Positions 17,018-24,673 of a stretch of DNA of 64,000 nt are shown here, piece after piece. The position numbers were made by a program, and so were the translations under genes. This DNA comes from Pseudomonas sp. 2FG. Lineage in GTDB: Bacteria; Pseudomonadota; Gammaproteobacteria; Pseudomonadales; Pseudomonadaceae. How positions within the stretch are numbered: position 1 is the first letter of the stretch; the number at the start of each line of letters is the position of its first letter. Under the pieces are notes generated by a model. That model did no database searches and was not told the origin of the DNA. It worked only from the letters and a program-made list of their open reading frames with translations. Location: positions 1 to 64,000 of the forward strand of contig NZ_SCMP01000018.1 of NCBI RefSeq assembly GCF_005502935.1, read 5' to 3'.

Positions 17018-17713
17018 GTGGAAGCCAACGTCGTCGACCATACCTCCATGTGGAGCCTGATCAGCAACGCCAGCATCGTGGTACAGCTGGTAATGCTCAT
17101 TCTGGTAGCCGCATCGGTTACCTCATGGATCATGATTTTCCAGCGCAGCACGATGATTCGTGCTGCGCGCCGTTCGCTGGAAAGCTTCGAAGAGCGTTTC
17201 TGGTCGGGCATCGACCTGTCCAAGCTGTACCGTCAGGCCGGTAGCAATCCCGATCCGGATTCCGGCGTCGAGCAGATCTTTCGCGGCGGCTTCAAGGAGT
17301 TTTCCCGCCTGCGCCAGCAACCGGGTGTCGATCCGGATGCGGTGATGGATGGGGTGAACCGCGCGATGCGCGTGGCGATTTCCCGTGAAGAAGAAAAGCT
17401 CGAGCAAAGCCTGCCATTCCTCGCCACCGTGGGCTCCACCAGCCCCTATATCGGTCTGTTTGGTACCGTCTGGGGGATCATGAACTCCTTCCGTGGCTTG
17501 GCTTCGGCGCAGCAGGCGACCCTCGCCACAGTTGCACCGGGCATTGCCGAGGCACTGATCGCCACGGCAATTGGCCTGTTTGCGGCTATCCCTGCGGTGA
17601 TCGCCTACAACCGCTTCGCCGCGCGCGGTGAGACGCTGATCGGCCGTTACTACACCTTTGCCGACGAATTCCAAGCCATCCTGCACCGTAAAGTGCACAC
17701 CAGCGACGACTAA
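17018..17713 (+). CDS. tolQ: Tol-Pal proton channel subunit TolQ
   Basis: A 231-residue inner-membrane protein with three transmembrane segments (about residues 15-37, 135-157 and 170-195) and a cytoplasmic loop, as in ExbB/MotA relatives. With TolR it forms the proton-driven motor that energises TolA for outer-membrane constriction at division. The start is GTG at 17018 with AGGAG seven bases before it. The stop codon TAA is itself part of a short palindromic remnant at 17711-17744. Confidence 0.96.
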   Translation: MEANVVDHTSMWSLISNASIVVQLVMLILVAASVTSWIMIFQRSTMIRAARRSLESFEERFWSGIDLSKLYRQAGSNPDPDSGVEQIFRGGFKEFSRLRQQPGVDPDAVMDGVNRAMRVAISREEEKLEQSLPFLATVGSTSPYIGLFGTVWGIMNSFRGLASAQQATLATVAPGIAEALIATAIGLFAAIPAVIAYNRFAARGETLIGRYYTFADEFQAILHRKVHTSDD

Positions 17714-17744
17714 GAGCCTGTTCAAGATATTGAACTGGTTCTAA
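17711..17744. repeat. collapsed remnant of the nested-hairpin element
   Basis: TAAGAGCCTGTTCAA (17711-17725) and TTGAACTGGTTCTAA (17730-17744) match the terminal repeats of the element at 40454-40599 but are separated by only five bases, so the interior is missing. The first three bases are the tolQ stop codon. It can form a single hairpin between tolQ and tolR. Confidence 0.7.
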
Positions 17745-17778
17745 GGCGCAGGCTTTCTTTATGGAAAGGTTTTAACCC

Positions 17779-18231
17779 ATGGCCCGTATTCGCAAGAGAC
17801 GTAAACCAGTCGCCGAGATGAACGTAGTGCCCTACATCGACGTGATGTTGGTGCTGCTGGTGATCTTTATGGTGACTGCCCCGATGCTCAACCAGGGCGT
17901 CAAGGTCGATCTGCCCAAGGTCTCCAGTGAGGCCCTGCCGCAAGACAACAACACCCAGGTGCTGACTATTTCGATCAAGGCCGACAAGACCTATTTCTGG
18001 AATCTCGGCAGCGAAGTGGATACCGACAAGCAGCAGGCCAAAGCCCTGACCCTGCCTGAAATGACCACAGCTGTGACGGCGATCATGAACCAGAGCCGTA
18101 GCCAGGGTAAGCAGACCCAGGTGTTCATTCGTGGCGACAAATCCGTTGATTACGGCGCGGTGATGGCTGCAATGGGCGGGCTGCAGCAGGCTGGCGTGGG
18201 TAATGTCGGTCTGATTACCGAGGCGCCGTAA
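17779..18231 (+). CDS. tolR: Tol-Pal motor subunit TolR
   Basis: A 150-residue ExbD-type protein: short cytoplasmic N-terminus (RIRKRRKPVAEMN), one transmembrane helix (VPYIDVMLVLLVIFMV) containing the proton-path Asp, and a periplasmic domain that binds peptidoglycan. It works with TolQ. The last base of its stop overlaps the tolA ATG (TAATG). Confidence 0.96.
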   Translation: MARIRKRRKPVAEMNVVPYIDVMLVLLVIFMVTAPMLNQGVKVDLPKVSSEALPQDNNTQVLTISIKADKTYFWNLGSEVDTDKQQAKALTLPEMTTAVTAIMNQSRSQGKQTQVFIRGDKSVDYGAVMAAMGGLQQAGVGNVGLITEAP

Positions 18232-19208
18232 TGCAGCAGCAGCGCGAGCGCTCCTCTTCGGAAAGCTATTTCTGGCCCAGCGTCTGGGCGCTGGGCTTGC
18301 ACGTCCTGATGTTTGGCATGCTCTTCGTCAGTTTTGCTTTCACTCCGGAGCTGCCGCCCTCGAAGCCGATCGTTCAGGCCACCCTGTACGAGCTCAAGTC
18401 GAAAAGCCCGGCAACAGTGCAGACCAACCAGAAAATCGCCGGCGAGGCGAAAAAGACTGCAGCCAAACAGTATGAAGTCGAGCAGCTGGAGGCGAAAAAG
18501 CTCGAGCAGCAAAAGCAGGTAGCGGCCAAGGCGGCGGAACAAAAGAAAGCCGAAGAGGCTCAAAAGGCCGAAGCCGCCGAAAAGACCGAGCAAGTGAAGA
18601 AGGCTACCGAGGCCAAGAAAGCCGAGGAAAAGCAATTGGCGGATATCGCCAAGAAGAAAACCGAAGAAGAAAAGAAGAAAGCGGCAGCAGAGGCCAAGAA
18701 GAAGGCTGATGCCGAGGCGGCGAAGAAAAAAGCCGTCGCCGATGCGAAAAAAGCCGCAGACGCGAAGAAGAAAGCGGCTGCCGAAGCCAGCAAGAAAAAA
18801 GCCGCCGAGGCTGCCCGCAAGGCTGCCGAGGACAAGAAGGCCCAGGCCCTGGCGGAGTTGTTAGCCGAGGATACTGAGCGTCAGGCGGCGCTCGGTGACG
18901 AGATCGGTGAGCAGGTGTCGGGCAACTTCGACGATCTGATCAGAATGCGCGCGGCGGAAGGCTGGACCAGGCCGCCAGGCGCGACTAATGGCATGACGGT
19001 GGTGCTACAGATCACCATGTTGCCCGACGGCACCATTACCAGTGTCGGGGTGGCGCGCTCCAGTGGTAATGGGCCATTCGACAGCTCGGCGGTTGCGGCG
19101 GTCGAAAACATCGGCCGACTCATAGAAATGCAGGGTCTGAGTCCCACTGACTTTAATCCCTATCGTTCATTCAAGATGACCTTCACACCTGAGGATTTAG
19201 CGTTGTGA
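18231..19208 (+). CDS. tolA: Tol-Pal energy-transducing protein TolA
   Basis: A 325-residue protein spanning the periplasm. One transmembrane helix lies near residues 16-36, followed by a long Ala/Lys/Glu-rich helix (about 60-215, built of AKK/AEE-type units) and a globular C-terminal domain (about 225-325) that contacts TolB and Pal. It starts within the tolR stop codon and overlaps tolB by four bases, so the genes are translationally coupled. Confidence 0.96.
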   Translation: MQQQRERSSSESYFWPSVWALGLHVLMFGMLFVSFAFTPELPPSKPIVQATLYELKSKSPATVQTNQKIAGEAKKTAAKQYEVEQLEAKKLEQQKQVAAKAAEQKKAEEAQKAEAAEKTEQVKKATEAKKAEEKQLADIAKKKTEEEKKKAAAEAKKKADAEAAKKKAVADAKKAADAKKKAAAEASKKKAAEAARKAAEDKKAQALAELLAEDTERQAALGDEIGEQVSGNFDDLIRMRAAEGWTRPPGATNGMTVVLQITMLPDGTITSVGVARSSGNGPFDSSAVAAVENIGRLIEMQGLSPTDFNPYRSFKMTFTPEDLAL

Positions 19209-20506
19209 TCAATATTCTTCGAGGATTGCTTGTGGTTCTTTGCTGTGGCGCCGGAATGCTGGCCGCTGAGGAAAAGAACATTCTGGTCACCAGTGGCTCC
19301 GATCGGGCCATTCCGGTGGCTATCGTGCCTTTCGGTTGGCAGGGCGGCACCGTGCTGCCGGAGGATATGGCCGACATCATCGGTAAAGATCTGCGTAACT
19401 CCGGTACCTTCGAGCCGATCCCGCGGCAAAACATGATCAGCTTGCCGACTCAGGCCAGCGAAGTGATCTTTCGCGATTGGAAAGCCCTGGGCGTTCAGTA
19501 TGTGATGGTCGGCAGCATAGTCCCGAATGGCGGCCGTCTACAGATTCAATACGCCTTGTTCAACGTGGCAACCGAGCAGCAAGTGCTCTCGGGTAGCGTC
19601 GGCGGCAGCACCGATCAATTGCGCGATATGGCGCACTATATCGCTGACCAGTCGTTCGAGAAGCTCACCGGCATCAAGGGTGCGTTCTCCACGCGGATGC
19701 TGTACGTCACCGCTGAGCGTTTCTCGGTGAATAGCACCCGCTACACCCTGCAGCGTTCCGACTATGACGGCGCGCGCGCCGTGACCTTGCTGCAGTCGCG
19801 TGAGCCGATTCTCTCGCCGCGCTTTGCCAATGATGGCAAGCGTATCGCTTATGTGTCGTTCGAGCAGAAGCGTCCGCGCATCTTCATCCAACACATCGAT
19901 ACCGGTCGCCGTGAGCAGATCACCAACTTCGAGGGCTTGAACGGTGCGCCGGCCTTTTCCCCGGATGGCAGTCGCCTGGCTTTCGTGCTGTCCAAGGACG
20001 GCAACCCGGAGATCTACGTGATGGATCTGGGCTCCCGTCAGTTGCAGCGAGTGACCAATCATTTCTCCATCGACACCGAGCCGTTCTGGGGGGCGGATGG
20101 CCAGACTATCTACTTCACTTCGGATCGTGCCGGCAAACCGCAGGTCTACAAGACTCGCATCGGTGGTGGCGAGCCGCAGCGCGTGACCTTCGTCGGTAAC
20201 TACAACGCCAATCCGAAGTTGTCGGCAGACGAAAAGACCCTGGTGATGATTCACCGCCAGGATGGTTTCACCAACTTCAAGGTGGCGGCGCAGGATCTGC
20301 AACGGGGTAATGTGCGGATACTTTCCGATACCAGTCTGGACGAGTCGCCTACTGTCGCGCCCAACGGCACCATGGTAATCTACGCGACCCGCCAGCAGGG
20401 CCGTGGAGTCTTGATTCTCGCCTCCATCAATGGGCGAGTAAAACTCCCGATTCCAACCGCGCAAGGCGAAATCCGAGAGCCATCCTGGTCGCCCTACCTG
20501 AACTGA
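19205..20506 (+). CDS. tolB: Tol-Pal periplasmic beta-propeller TolB
   Basis: A 433-residue periplasmic protein with signal peptide (cleavage near AAEEK), an N-terminal alpha/beta domain that interacts with TolA, and a six-bladed beta-propeller visible as repeated FSPDGSRLAF-like and WGADGQTIYF-like units that binds Pal. The GTG start at 19205 overlaps the tolA stop by four bases. Full length. Confidence 0.96.
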   Translation: MINILRGLLVVLCCGAGMLAAEEKNILVTSGSDRAIPVAIVPFGWQGGTVLPEDMADIIGKDLRNSGTFEPIPRQNMISLPTQASEVIFRDWKALGVQYVMVGSIVPNGGRLQIQYALFNVATEQQVLSGSVGGSTDQLRDMAHYIADQSFEKLTGIKGAFSTRMLYVTAERFSVNSTRYTLQRSDYDGARAVTLLQSREPILSPRFANDGKRIAYVSFEQKRPRIFIQHIDTGRREQITNFEGLNGAPAFSPDGSRLAFVLSKDGNPEIYVMDLGSRQLQRVTNHFSIDTEPFWGADGQTIYFTSDRAGKPQVYKTRIGGGEPQRVTFVGNYNANPKLSADEKTLVMIHRQDGFTNFKVAAQDLQRGNVRILSDTSLDESPTVAPNGTMVIYATRQQGRGVLILASINGRVKLPIPTAQGEIREPSWSPYLN

Positions 20507-20558
20507 TGCGGCGCAATACCTTTTACTTAACACAACTGGGGTCATTAGGAGTTTCATT

Positions 20559-21056
20559 ATGGAAATGTTGAAATTTGGCAAGTTTGCTGCGCTGGCTCTG
20601 GCCATGGCTGTAGCTGTTGGTTGCTCCTCCAAAGGCGGCGACACCGCTGGCGAAGGCGCTGTTGATCCGAACGCTGGTTACGGCGCTAACAGCGGTGCCG
20701 TCGATGGCAGCCTGAGCGAAGAAGCTGCTCTGCGCGCTATCACTACTTTCTACTTCGAGTACGACAGCTCCGACCTGAAGCCGGAAGCCATGCGCGCTCT
20801 CGACGTTCACGCTAAAGACCTGAAAGGCAACGGCGCTCGCGTCGTTCTGGAAGGCAACACCGACGAGCGCGGCACCCGCGAGTACAACATGGCTCTGGGC
20901 GAGCGTCGTGCTAAGGCCGTACAGCGCTACCTGGTGCTGCAGGGCGTTTCCCCGGCTCAAGCTGAGCTGGTGTCCTACGGCGAAGAGCGTGCGGTTGCCA
21001 CTGGCAACGACGAGCAGTCCTGGGCGCAGAACCGTCGCGTCGAGCTGCGTAAGTAA
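20559..21056 (+). CDS. pal: peptidoglycan-associated lipoprotein Pal (OprL)
   Basis: A 165-residue outer-membrane lipoprotein. Lipobox AVGC places the lipidated Cys near residue 22; the C-terminal OmpA-like domain (about 55-165) has the peptidoglycan-binding motif NTDERGTREYNMALGERRA. Codon use is strongly biased, as expected for an abundant protein. It has its own ribosome binding site (TTAGGAG) 52 nt after tolB. Confidence 0.97.
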   Translation: MEMLKFGKFAALALAMAVAVGCSSKGGDTAGEGAVDPNAGYGANSGAVDGSLSEEAALRAITTFYFEYDSSDLKPEAMRALDVHAKDLKGNGARVVLEGNTDERGTREYNMALGERRAKAVQRYLVLQGVSPAQAELVSYGEERAVATGNDEQSWAQNRRVELRK

Positions 21057-21062
21057 TTCGCC

Positions 21063-21875
21063 ATGCGTACGTGCCGTCGTGCTTTAACCGTTTTGGCTCT
21101 CAGCCTGCCGCTTGCGGCCTGGGCTGAGGTTCCTGTGGTGGATGAGAATGCCAATTACGGCAGCAGTAGTTATCCGCCTGCTGGTTATGGCACGTCCGGC
21201 GCCTACGCCGGGGGAGGGGTTACGGCCCCGACCTCGGCGCAGGGTGAGCTGTTCATGCAGCTGCAACAACTGCAAGAAGAGGTCGCGCGACTGCGCGGCA
21301 TGGTCGAGGAGCAGCAAAACGAGATTCAGCGCCTGAAGCAAGAAGGCCTGGAGCGTTATCAAGACCTCGATCGACGTTTGGCCGGCGGCGCAACTGGCGC
21401 TCCAGCTCCCCAAGATTCTGCTGCAACCGGTGTGATCGATGCCGGTGGCGCTCCGACTCAGCCCGCGGCTCAGGCTGCGGCGAGTAACGAACCGGGCGAT
21501 CCGGCGAAGGAAAAGCTGTATTACGACGCTGCCTTCGATCTGATCAAGGCGAAGGACTTCGATAAGGCCAGCCAGGCCTTCAGCGCTTTCCTGCGCAAGT
21601 ACCCAAGCAGCCAATATGCGGGCAATGCGCAGTACTGGCTGGGCGAGGTGAATTTGGCCAAGGGCGATCTGCAAGGTGCCGGTCAGGCGTTTGCCAAGGT
21701 CAGCCAGCTTTATCCGAGCCACCCCAAGGTGCCTGACTCCCTGTACAAACTGGCCGATGTCGAGCAGCGCTTGGGCCATGCCGATAAAGCCAAGGGCATT
21801 TTGCAGCAGGTGATTGCCCAGTTCCCGGGCAGTTCGGCGGCGCAGTTGGCGCAGCGAGATTTGCAAGGTTTCTGA
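21063..21875 (+). CDS. cpoB: cell division coordinator CpoB (YbgF)
   Basis: A 270-residue periplasmic protein with a signal peptide (cleaved near AWA), an N-terminal trimerising coiled coil (LFMQLQQLQEEVARLRGMV), a Pro/Ala-rich linker and C-terminal tetratricopeptide repeats (about 150-270). CpoB links the Tol machine to septal peptidoglycan synthesis in E. coli. It is the last gene of the operon, 6 nt after pal, and is followed by a terminator. Confidence 0.95.
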   Translation: MRTCRRALTVLALSLPLAAWAEVPVVDENANYGSSSYPPAGYGTSGAYAGGGVTAPTSAQGELFMQLQQLQEEVARLRGMVEEQQNEIQRLKQEGLERYQDLDRRLAGGATGAPAPQDSAATGVIDAGGAPTQPAAQAAASNEPGDPAKEKLYYDAAFDLIKAKDFDKASQAFSAFLRKYPSSQYAGNAQYWLGEVNLAKGDLQGAGQAFAKVSQLYPSHPKVPDSLYKLADVEQRLGHADKAKGILQQVIAQFPGSSAAQLAQRDLQGF

Positions 21876-21895
21876 AAGCTGATTCGAAGTTCAAG

Positions 21896-21922
21896 AAAAC
21901 CCGCGCCTGGCGCGGGTTTTTT
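21896..21922 (+). terminator. terminator of the tol-pal operon
   Basis: AAAACCCGCGCC at 21896-21907 and GGCGCGGGTTTT at 21909-21920 form a palindromic G/C-rich stem followed by T residues, 20 bp beyond the cpoB stop. Confidence 0.9.
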
Positions 21923-21961
21923 CGTTAGAATCTTCGCCCCCAATTCCCGCAACGGAGGCGG

Positions 21962-22642
21962 ATGGCCTGTTTCGCCGTCACGCCCGTGGCTGATATGCAA
22001 AAAAACCTGCGCATTACCGAGATTTTCTACTCGTTGCAGGGCGAGACGCGCACCGCCGGCTTGCCGACGGTGTTCGTCCGCCTGACCGGCTGCCCCCTGC
22101 GTTGTCAGTACTGCGATACCGCCTATGCCTTCAGTGGCGGTGAGCTGATGAGCCTTGAGGCGATCCTCGAGCGCATCGCCGGCTTCCGGCCGCGTTATAT
22201 CTGTGTGACCGGCGGTGAGCCGCTGGCGCAACCCAACTGCATCCCATTACTCGAGCGTCTGTGTGACGCCGGCTATGAGGTCTCGCTGGAGACCAGTGGT
22301 GCGCTGGACGTCTCGGCGGTCGATCCGCGGGTGAGCAAGGTGGTCGACTTGAAGACTCCAGGTTCGGCTGAGGTCGCTCGCAATCGCTACGAGAACATCG
22401 AGTTTCTGACGGCCAACGATCAGGTGAAATTCGTCATCTGCTCCCGTGAGGACTACGACTGGGCGGTCTCTAAGCTGATTCAGTATCGCCTGCAGGATCG
22501 CGCCGGTGAGGTGTTGTTTTCGCCCAGTCATCATGAGTTGGATGCGCGTGCGCTGGCCGATTGGATCGTCGCCGACAATCTGCCGGTGCGCCTGCAAATG
22601 CAGCTACACAAAATTCTTTGGAATGACGAGCCGGGGCACTGA
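21962..22642 (+). CDS. queE: 7-carboxy-7-deazaguanine synthase
   Basis: A radical-SAM enzyme (226 residues from the first ATG) that converts carboxytetrahydropterin to 7-carboxy-7-deazaguanine in queuosine synthesis. The cluster motif CPLRCQYC is the expected CX3CX2C, and GGEPLAQ follows. Family N-termini usually begin close to LRITEIFYSLQGE, which would fit the ATG at 21995; however, only the ATG at 21962 has a GGAGG nearby (spacing of 3 is tight), so the start is uncertain. queC follows after 3 nt. Confidence 0.95.
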   Translation: MACFAVTPVADMQKNLRITEIFYSLQGETRTAGLPTVFVRLTGCPLRCQYCDTAYAFSGGELMSLEAILERIAGFRPRYICVTGGEPLAQPNCIPLLERLCDAGYEVSLETSGALDVSAVDPRVSKVVDLKTPGSAEVARNRYENIEFLTANDQVKFVICSREDYDWAVSKLIQYRLQDRAGEVLFSPSHHELDARALADWIVADNLPVRLQMQLHKILWNDEPGH

Positions 22643-22645
22643 GAT

Positions 22646-23320
22646 ATGACAGATAAGAAGGCGGTAATTCTGCTCTCCGGTGGCCTCGATTCTGCCACTG
22701 TGGTGGCTCTAGCCCGGGCTGAGGGCTATGCCTGCTACAGCATGAGCTTCGACTATGGCCAGCGCCATCGCTCCGAGTTGCAGGCTGCCGAGCGTGTGGC
22801 GCGCCAGTTGGGTGTGGTCGAGCACAAGGTCATTGGCCTGAACCTCAACGGGATTGGCGGCTCGGCGTTGACCGACGCTTCGATTGCCGTACCGGAAAGC
22901 CCGGTCGAAGGCATCCCGGTGACCTACGTACCGGCACGCAATACGGTGTTCCTCTCGTTGGCGCTGGGCTGGGCCGAGGTGTTGGGCGCGCGCGATATCT
23001 TTATCGGCGTCAATGCGGTGGACTATTCCGGTTACCCGGATTGCCGTCCCGAGTTCGTCGAGGCCTTCGGGCGCATGGCCAATCTGGCGACCAAGGCCGG
23101 AGTGGAAGGGCGGGGCTTTCGCATCCGTGCGCCCTTGCAGCACATGAGCAAGGCCGAGATAGTGCAGGCTGGTCTGCGGCAGGGGGTCGACTACGCCTTG
23201 ACCGTTTCCTGCTATCAGGCCGATGACGACGGTCGGGCGTGTGGCAAGTGCGACAGCTGCCGTCTGCGGGCTGCCGGCTTTGCCGTGGCGGGCGTAGCGG
23301 ACCCGACTCGATATTTCTAA
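22646..23320 (+). CDS. queC: 7-cyano-7-deazaguanine synthase
   Basis: A 224-residue ATP-dependent enzyme that turns 7-carboxy-7-deazaguanine into preQ0 using ammonia. The PP-loop LSGGLDSAT lies at about 10-18, and the C-terminal zinc site is formed by CYQADDDGRACGKCDSC. It is coupled to queE. No preQ1 riboswitch is evident upstream of the pair. Confidence 0.97.
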   Translation: MTDKKAVILLSGGLDSATVVALARAEGYACYSMSFDYGQRHRSELQAAERVARQLGVVEHKVIGLNLNGIGGSALTDASIAVPESPVEGIPVTYVPARNTVFLSLALGWAEVLGARDIFIGVNAVDYSGYPDCRPEFVEAFGRMANLATKAGVEGRGFRIRAPLQHMSKAEIVQAGLRQGVDYALTVSCYQADDDGRACGKCDSCRLRAAGFAVAGVADPTRYF

Positions 23321-23337
23321 ATTTTTATCGCATGGTG

Positions 23338-23365
23338 TTGATTTTGTGAATTAAATCAGTATTAT
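23338..23365 (+). promoter_or_regulatory. promoter of tRNA-Lys
   Basis: TTGATT at 23338-23343 and TATTAT at 23360-23365 are spaced 16 bp, in an A/T-rich stretch ending about 12 bp before the mature tRNA. This resembles a sigma-70 promoter for the tRNA. Confidence 0.55.
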
Positions 23366-23376
23366 GCACACCCGTT

Positions 23377-23452
23377 GGGTCGTTAGCTCAGTTGGTAGAG
23401 CAGTTGGCTTTTAACCAATTGGTCGCAGGTTCGAATCCCGCACGACCCACCA
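23377..23452 (+). tRNA. tRNA-Lys (anticodon TTT)
   Basis: A 76-nt tRNA with encoded CCA. The acceptor stem GGGTCGT pairs with ACGACCC, the D-loop contains AGTTGGTAGA, the anticodon loop is CTTTTAA with TTT at 23410-23412, and the T-arm reads GGTTCGAATCC. It lies between queC and nadA. In PAO1 this tRNA-nadA interval holds inserted genes including pqs; here only 111 bp separate the two. Confidence 0.97.
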
Positions 23453-23563
23453 TCCTTTCCTGCTTTACCCCTCCTGCCTGTTATCCGTCTCGCCCGATCT
23501 AATCCAATGGATGCGGGTGGTATACTCGACTTACGCGCTCAAGCGCCTGCAGGTCTAGCGAAT

Positions 23564-24622
23564 ATGACGCAGATTTCCGAACGCCTTCTGGTTCAAGCTC
23601 ACCTCGATGCCAAGCAGCCCAAGCCGCTGACGGTTGCCGAGGAGACTGCCTATCGCACGGCGATTGCCGCCGAACTCAAAGCACAGAATGCCGTCCTGGT
23701 TGCCCATTACTATTGCGATCCGCTGATTCAGGCTTTGGCTGAAGAAACCGGCGGCTGCGTTTCCGACTCTCTGGAAATGGCCCGTTTCGGTAATCAGCAC
23801 CCGGCGCAAACCGTGCTGGTGGCGGGTGTGAAGTTCATGGGCGAGACCGCCAAGATCCTCAACCCGGAAAAGCGCGTGCTGATGCCGACGCTGGAAGCGA
23901 CCTGCTCGCTCGATCTGGGCTGTCCGGTCGAAGAGTTCTCGGCGTTTTGCGATCAGCATCCCGAACGCACCGTGGTGGTCTATGCCAACACCTCGGCGGC
24001 GGTTAAGGCGCGGGCCGATTGGGTGGTGACGTCCAGCTGTGCGCTGGAGATAGTCGAGAGCCTGATGGATAACGGTGAAAAGATCATCTGGGCGCCGGAC
24101 AAGCACCTGGGCCGCTATATCCAGCGTGAAACCGGCGCCGACATGCTGCTCTGGGATGGTGCCTGCATCGTTCATGAGGAGTTCAAGTCCAGGCAGTTGG
24201 AGGACATGAAGGCGTTATACCCGGAGGCGGCGATCCTGGTGCACCCGGAGTCGCCTGAGGCGGTGATCGACCTGGCAGATGCGGTCGGCTCCACCAGCCA
24301 ACTGATCAAGGCGGCGCAGACGCTGCCGAACACCACCTTCATCGTCGCCACCGATCGCGGCATCTTCTACAAGATGCAGCAGCTGTGTCCCGACAAGATT
24401 TTCATCGAGGCGCCCACCGCCGGCAATGGCGCGGCCTGCCGCAGTTGCGCGCATTGCCCGTGGATGGCGATGAATACCCTGGAGCGCACGCTGCAGTGCT
24501 TGCGCGAGGGCAGCAACGAGATCTTCGTCGATCCGGCGTTGATTCCGCGGGCGTTGCAACCGCTCAAGCGCATGCTGGATTTCACTCAGGCCGCCCGGCT
24601 TAGAGTGGCCGGTAACGCTTAA
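23564..24622 (+). CDS. nadA: quinolinate synthase
   Basis: A 352-residue [4Fe-4S] enzyme that condenses iminoaspartate with dihydroxyacetone phosphate to quinolinate in NAD synthesis. The three cluster cysteines fall in ATCSLDLGCP, SSCALEIV and AACRSCAHCPW; substrate-binding HYYCDP is near residue 48. The ATG at 23564 gives the typical MTQISERLL start; an in-frame extension to 23507 is discarded. A strong terminator follows. Confidence 0.96.
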   Translation: MTQISERLLVQAHLDAKQPKPLTVAEETAYRTAIAAELKAQNAVLVAHYYCDPLIQALAEETGGCVSDSLEMARFGNQHPAQTVLVAGVKFMGETAKILNPEKRVLMPTLEATCSLDLGCPVEEFSAFCDQHPERTVVVYANTSAAVKARADWVVTSSCALEIVESLMDNGEKIIWAPDKHLGRYIQRETGADMLLWDGACIVHEEFKSRQLEDMKALYPEAAILVHPESPEAVIDLADAVGSTSQLIKAAQTLPNTTFIVATDRGIFYKMQQLCPDKIFIEAPTAGNGAACRSCAHCPWMAMNTLERTLQCLREGSNEIFVDPALIPRALQPLKRMLDFTQAARLRVAGNA

Positions 24623-24628
24623 ATCGGT

Positions 24629-24669
24629 AGGCAGAAAAAAGCCGGGCAACGCCCGGCTTTTTTCTGCCT
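24629..24669. terminator. bidirectional intrinsic terminator
   Basis: A 19-bp perfect stem (24629-24647 with 24651-24669, loop AAC) built around GCCGGGC with flanking A and T runs lies between convergent nadA and the M48 protease gene. Confidence 0.95.
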
Positions 24670-24673
24670 GGGC

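Noticed and set aside
21923..22645. preQ1 riboswitch before queE or queC
   Set aside because: The leader before queE is only about 35 bases beyond a terminator and the queE-queC gap is 3 nt, leaving no room for an aptamer.
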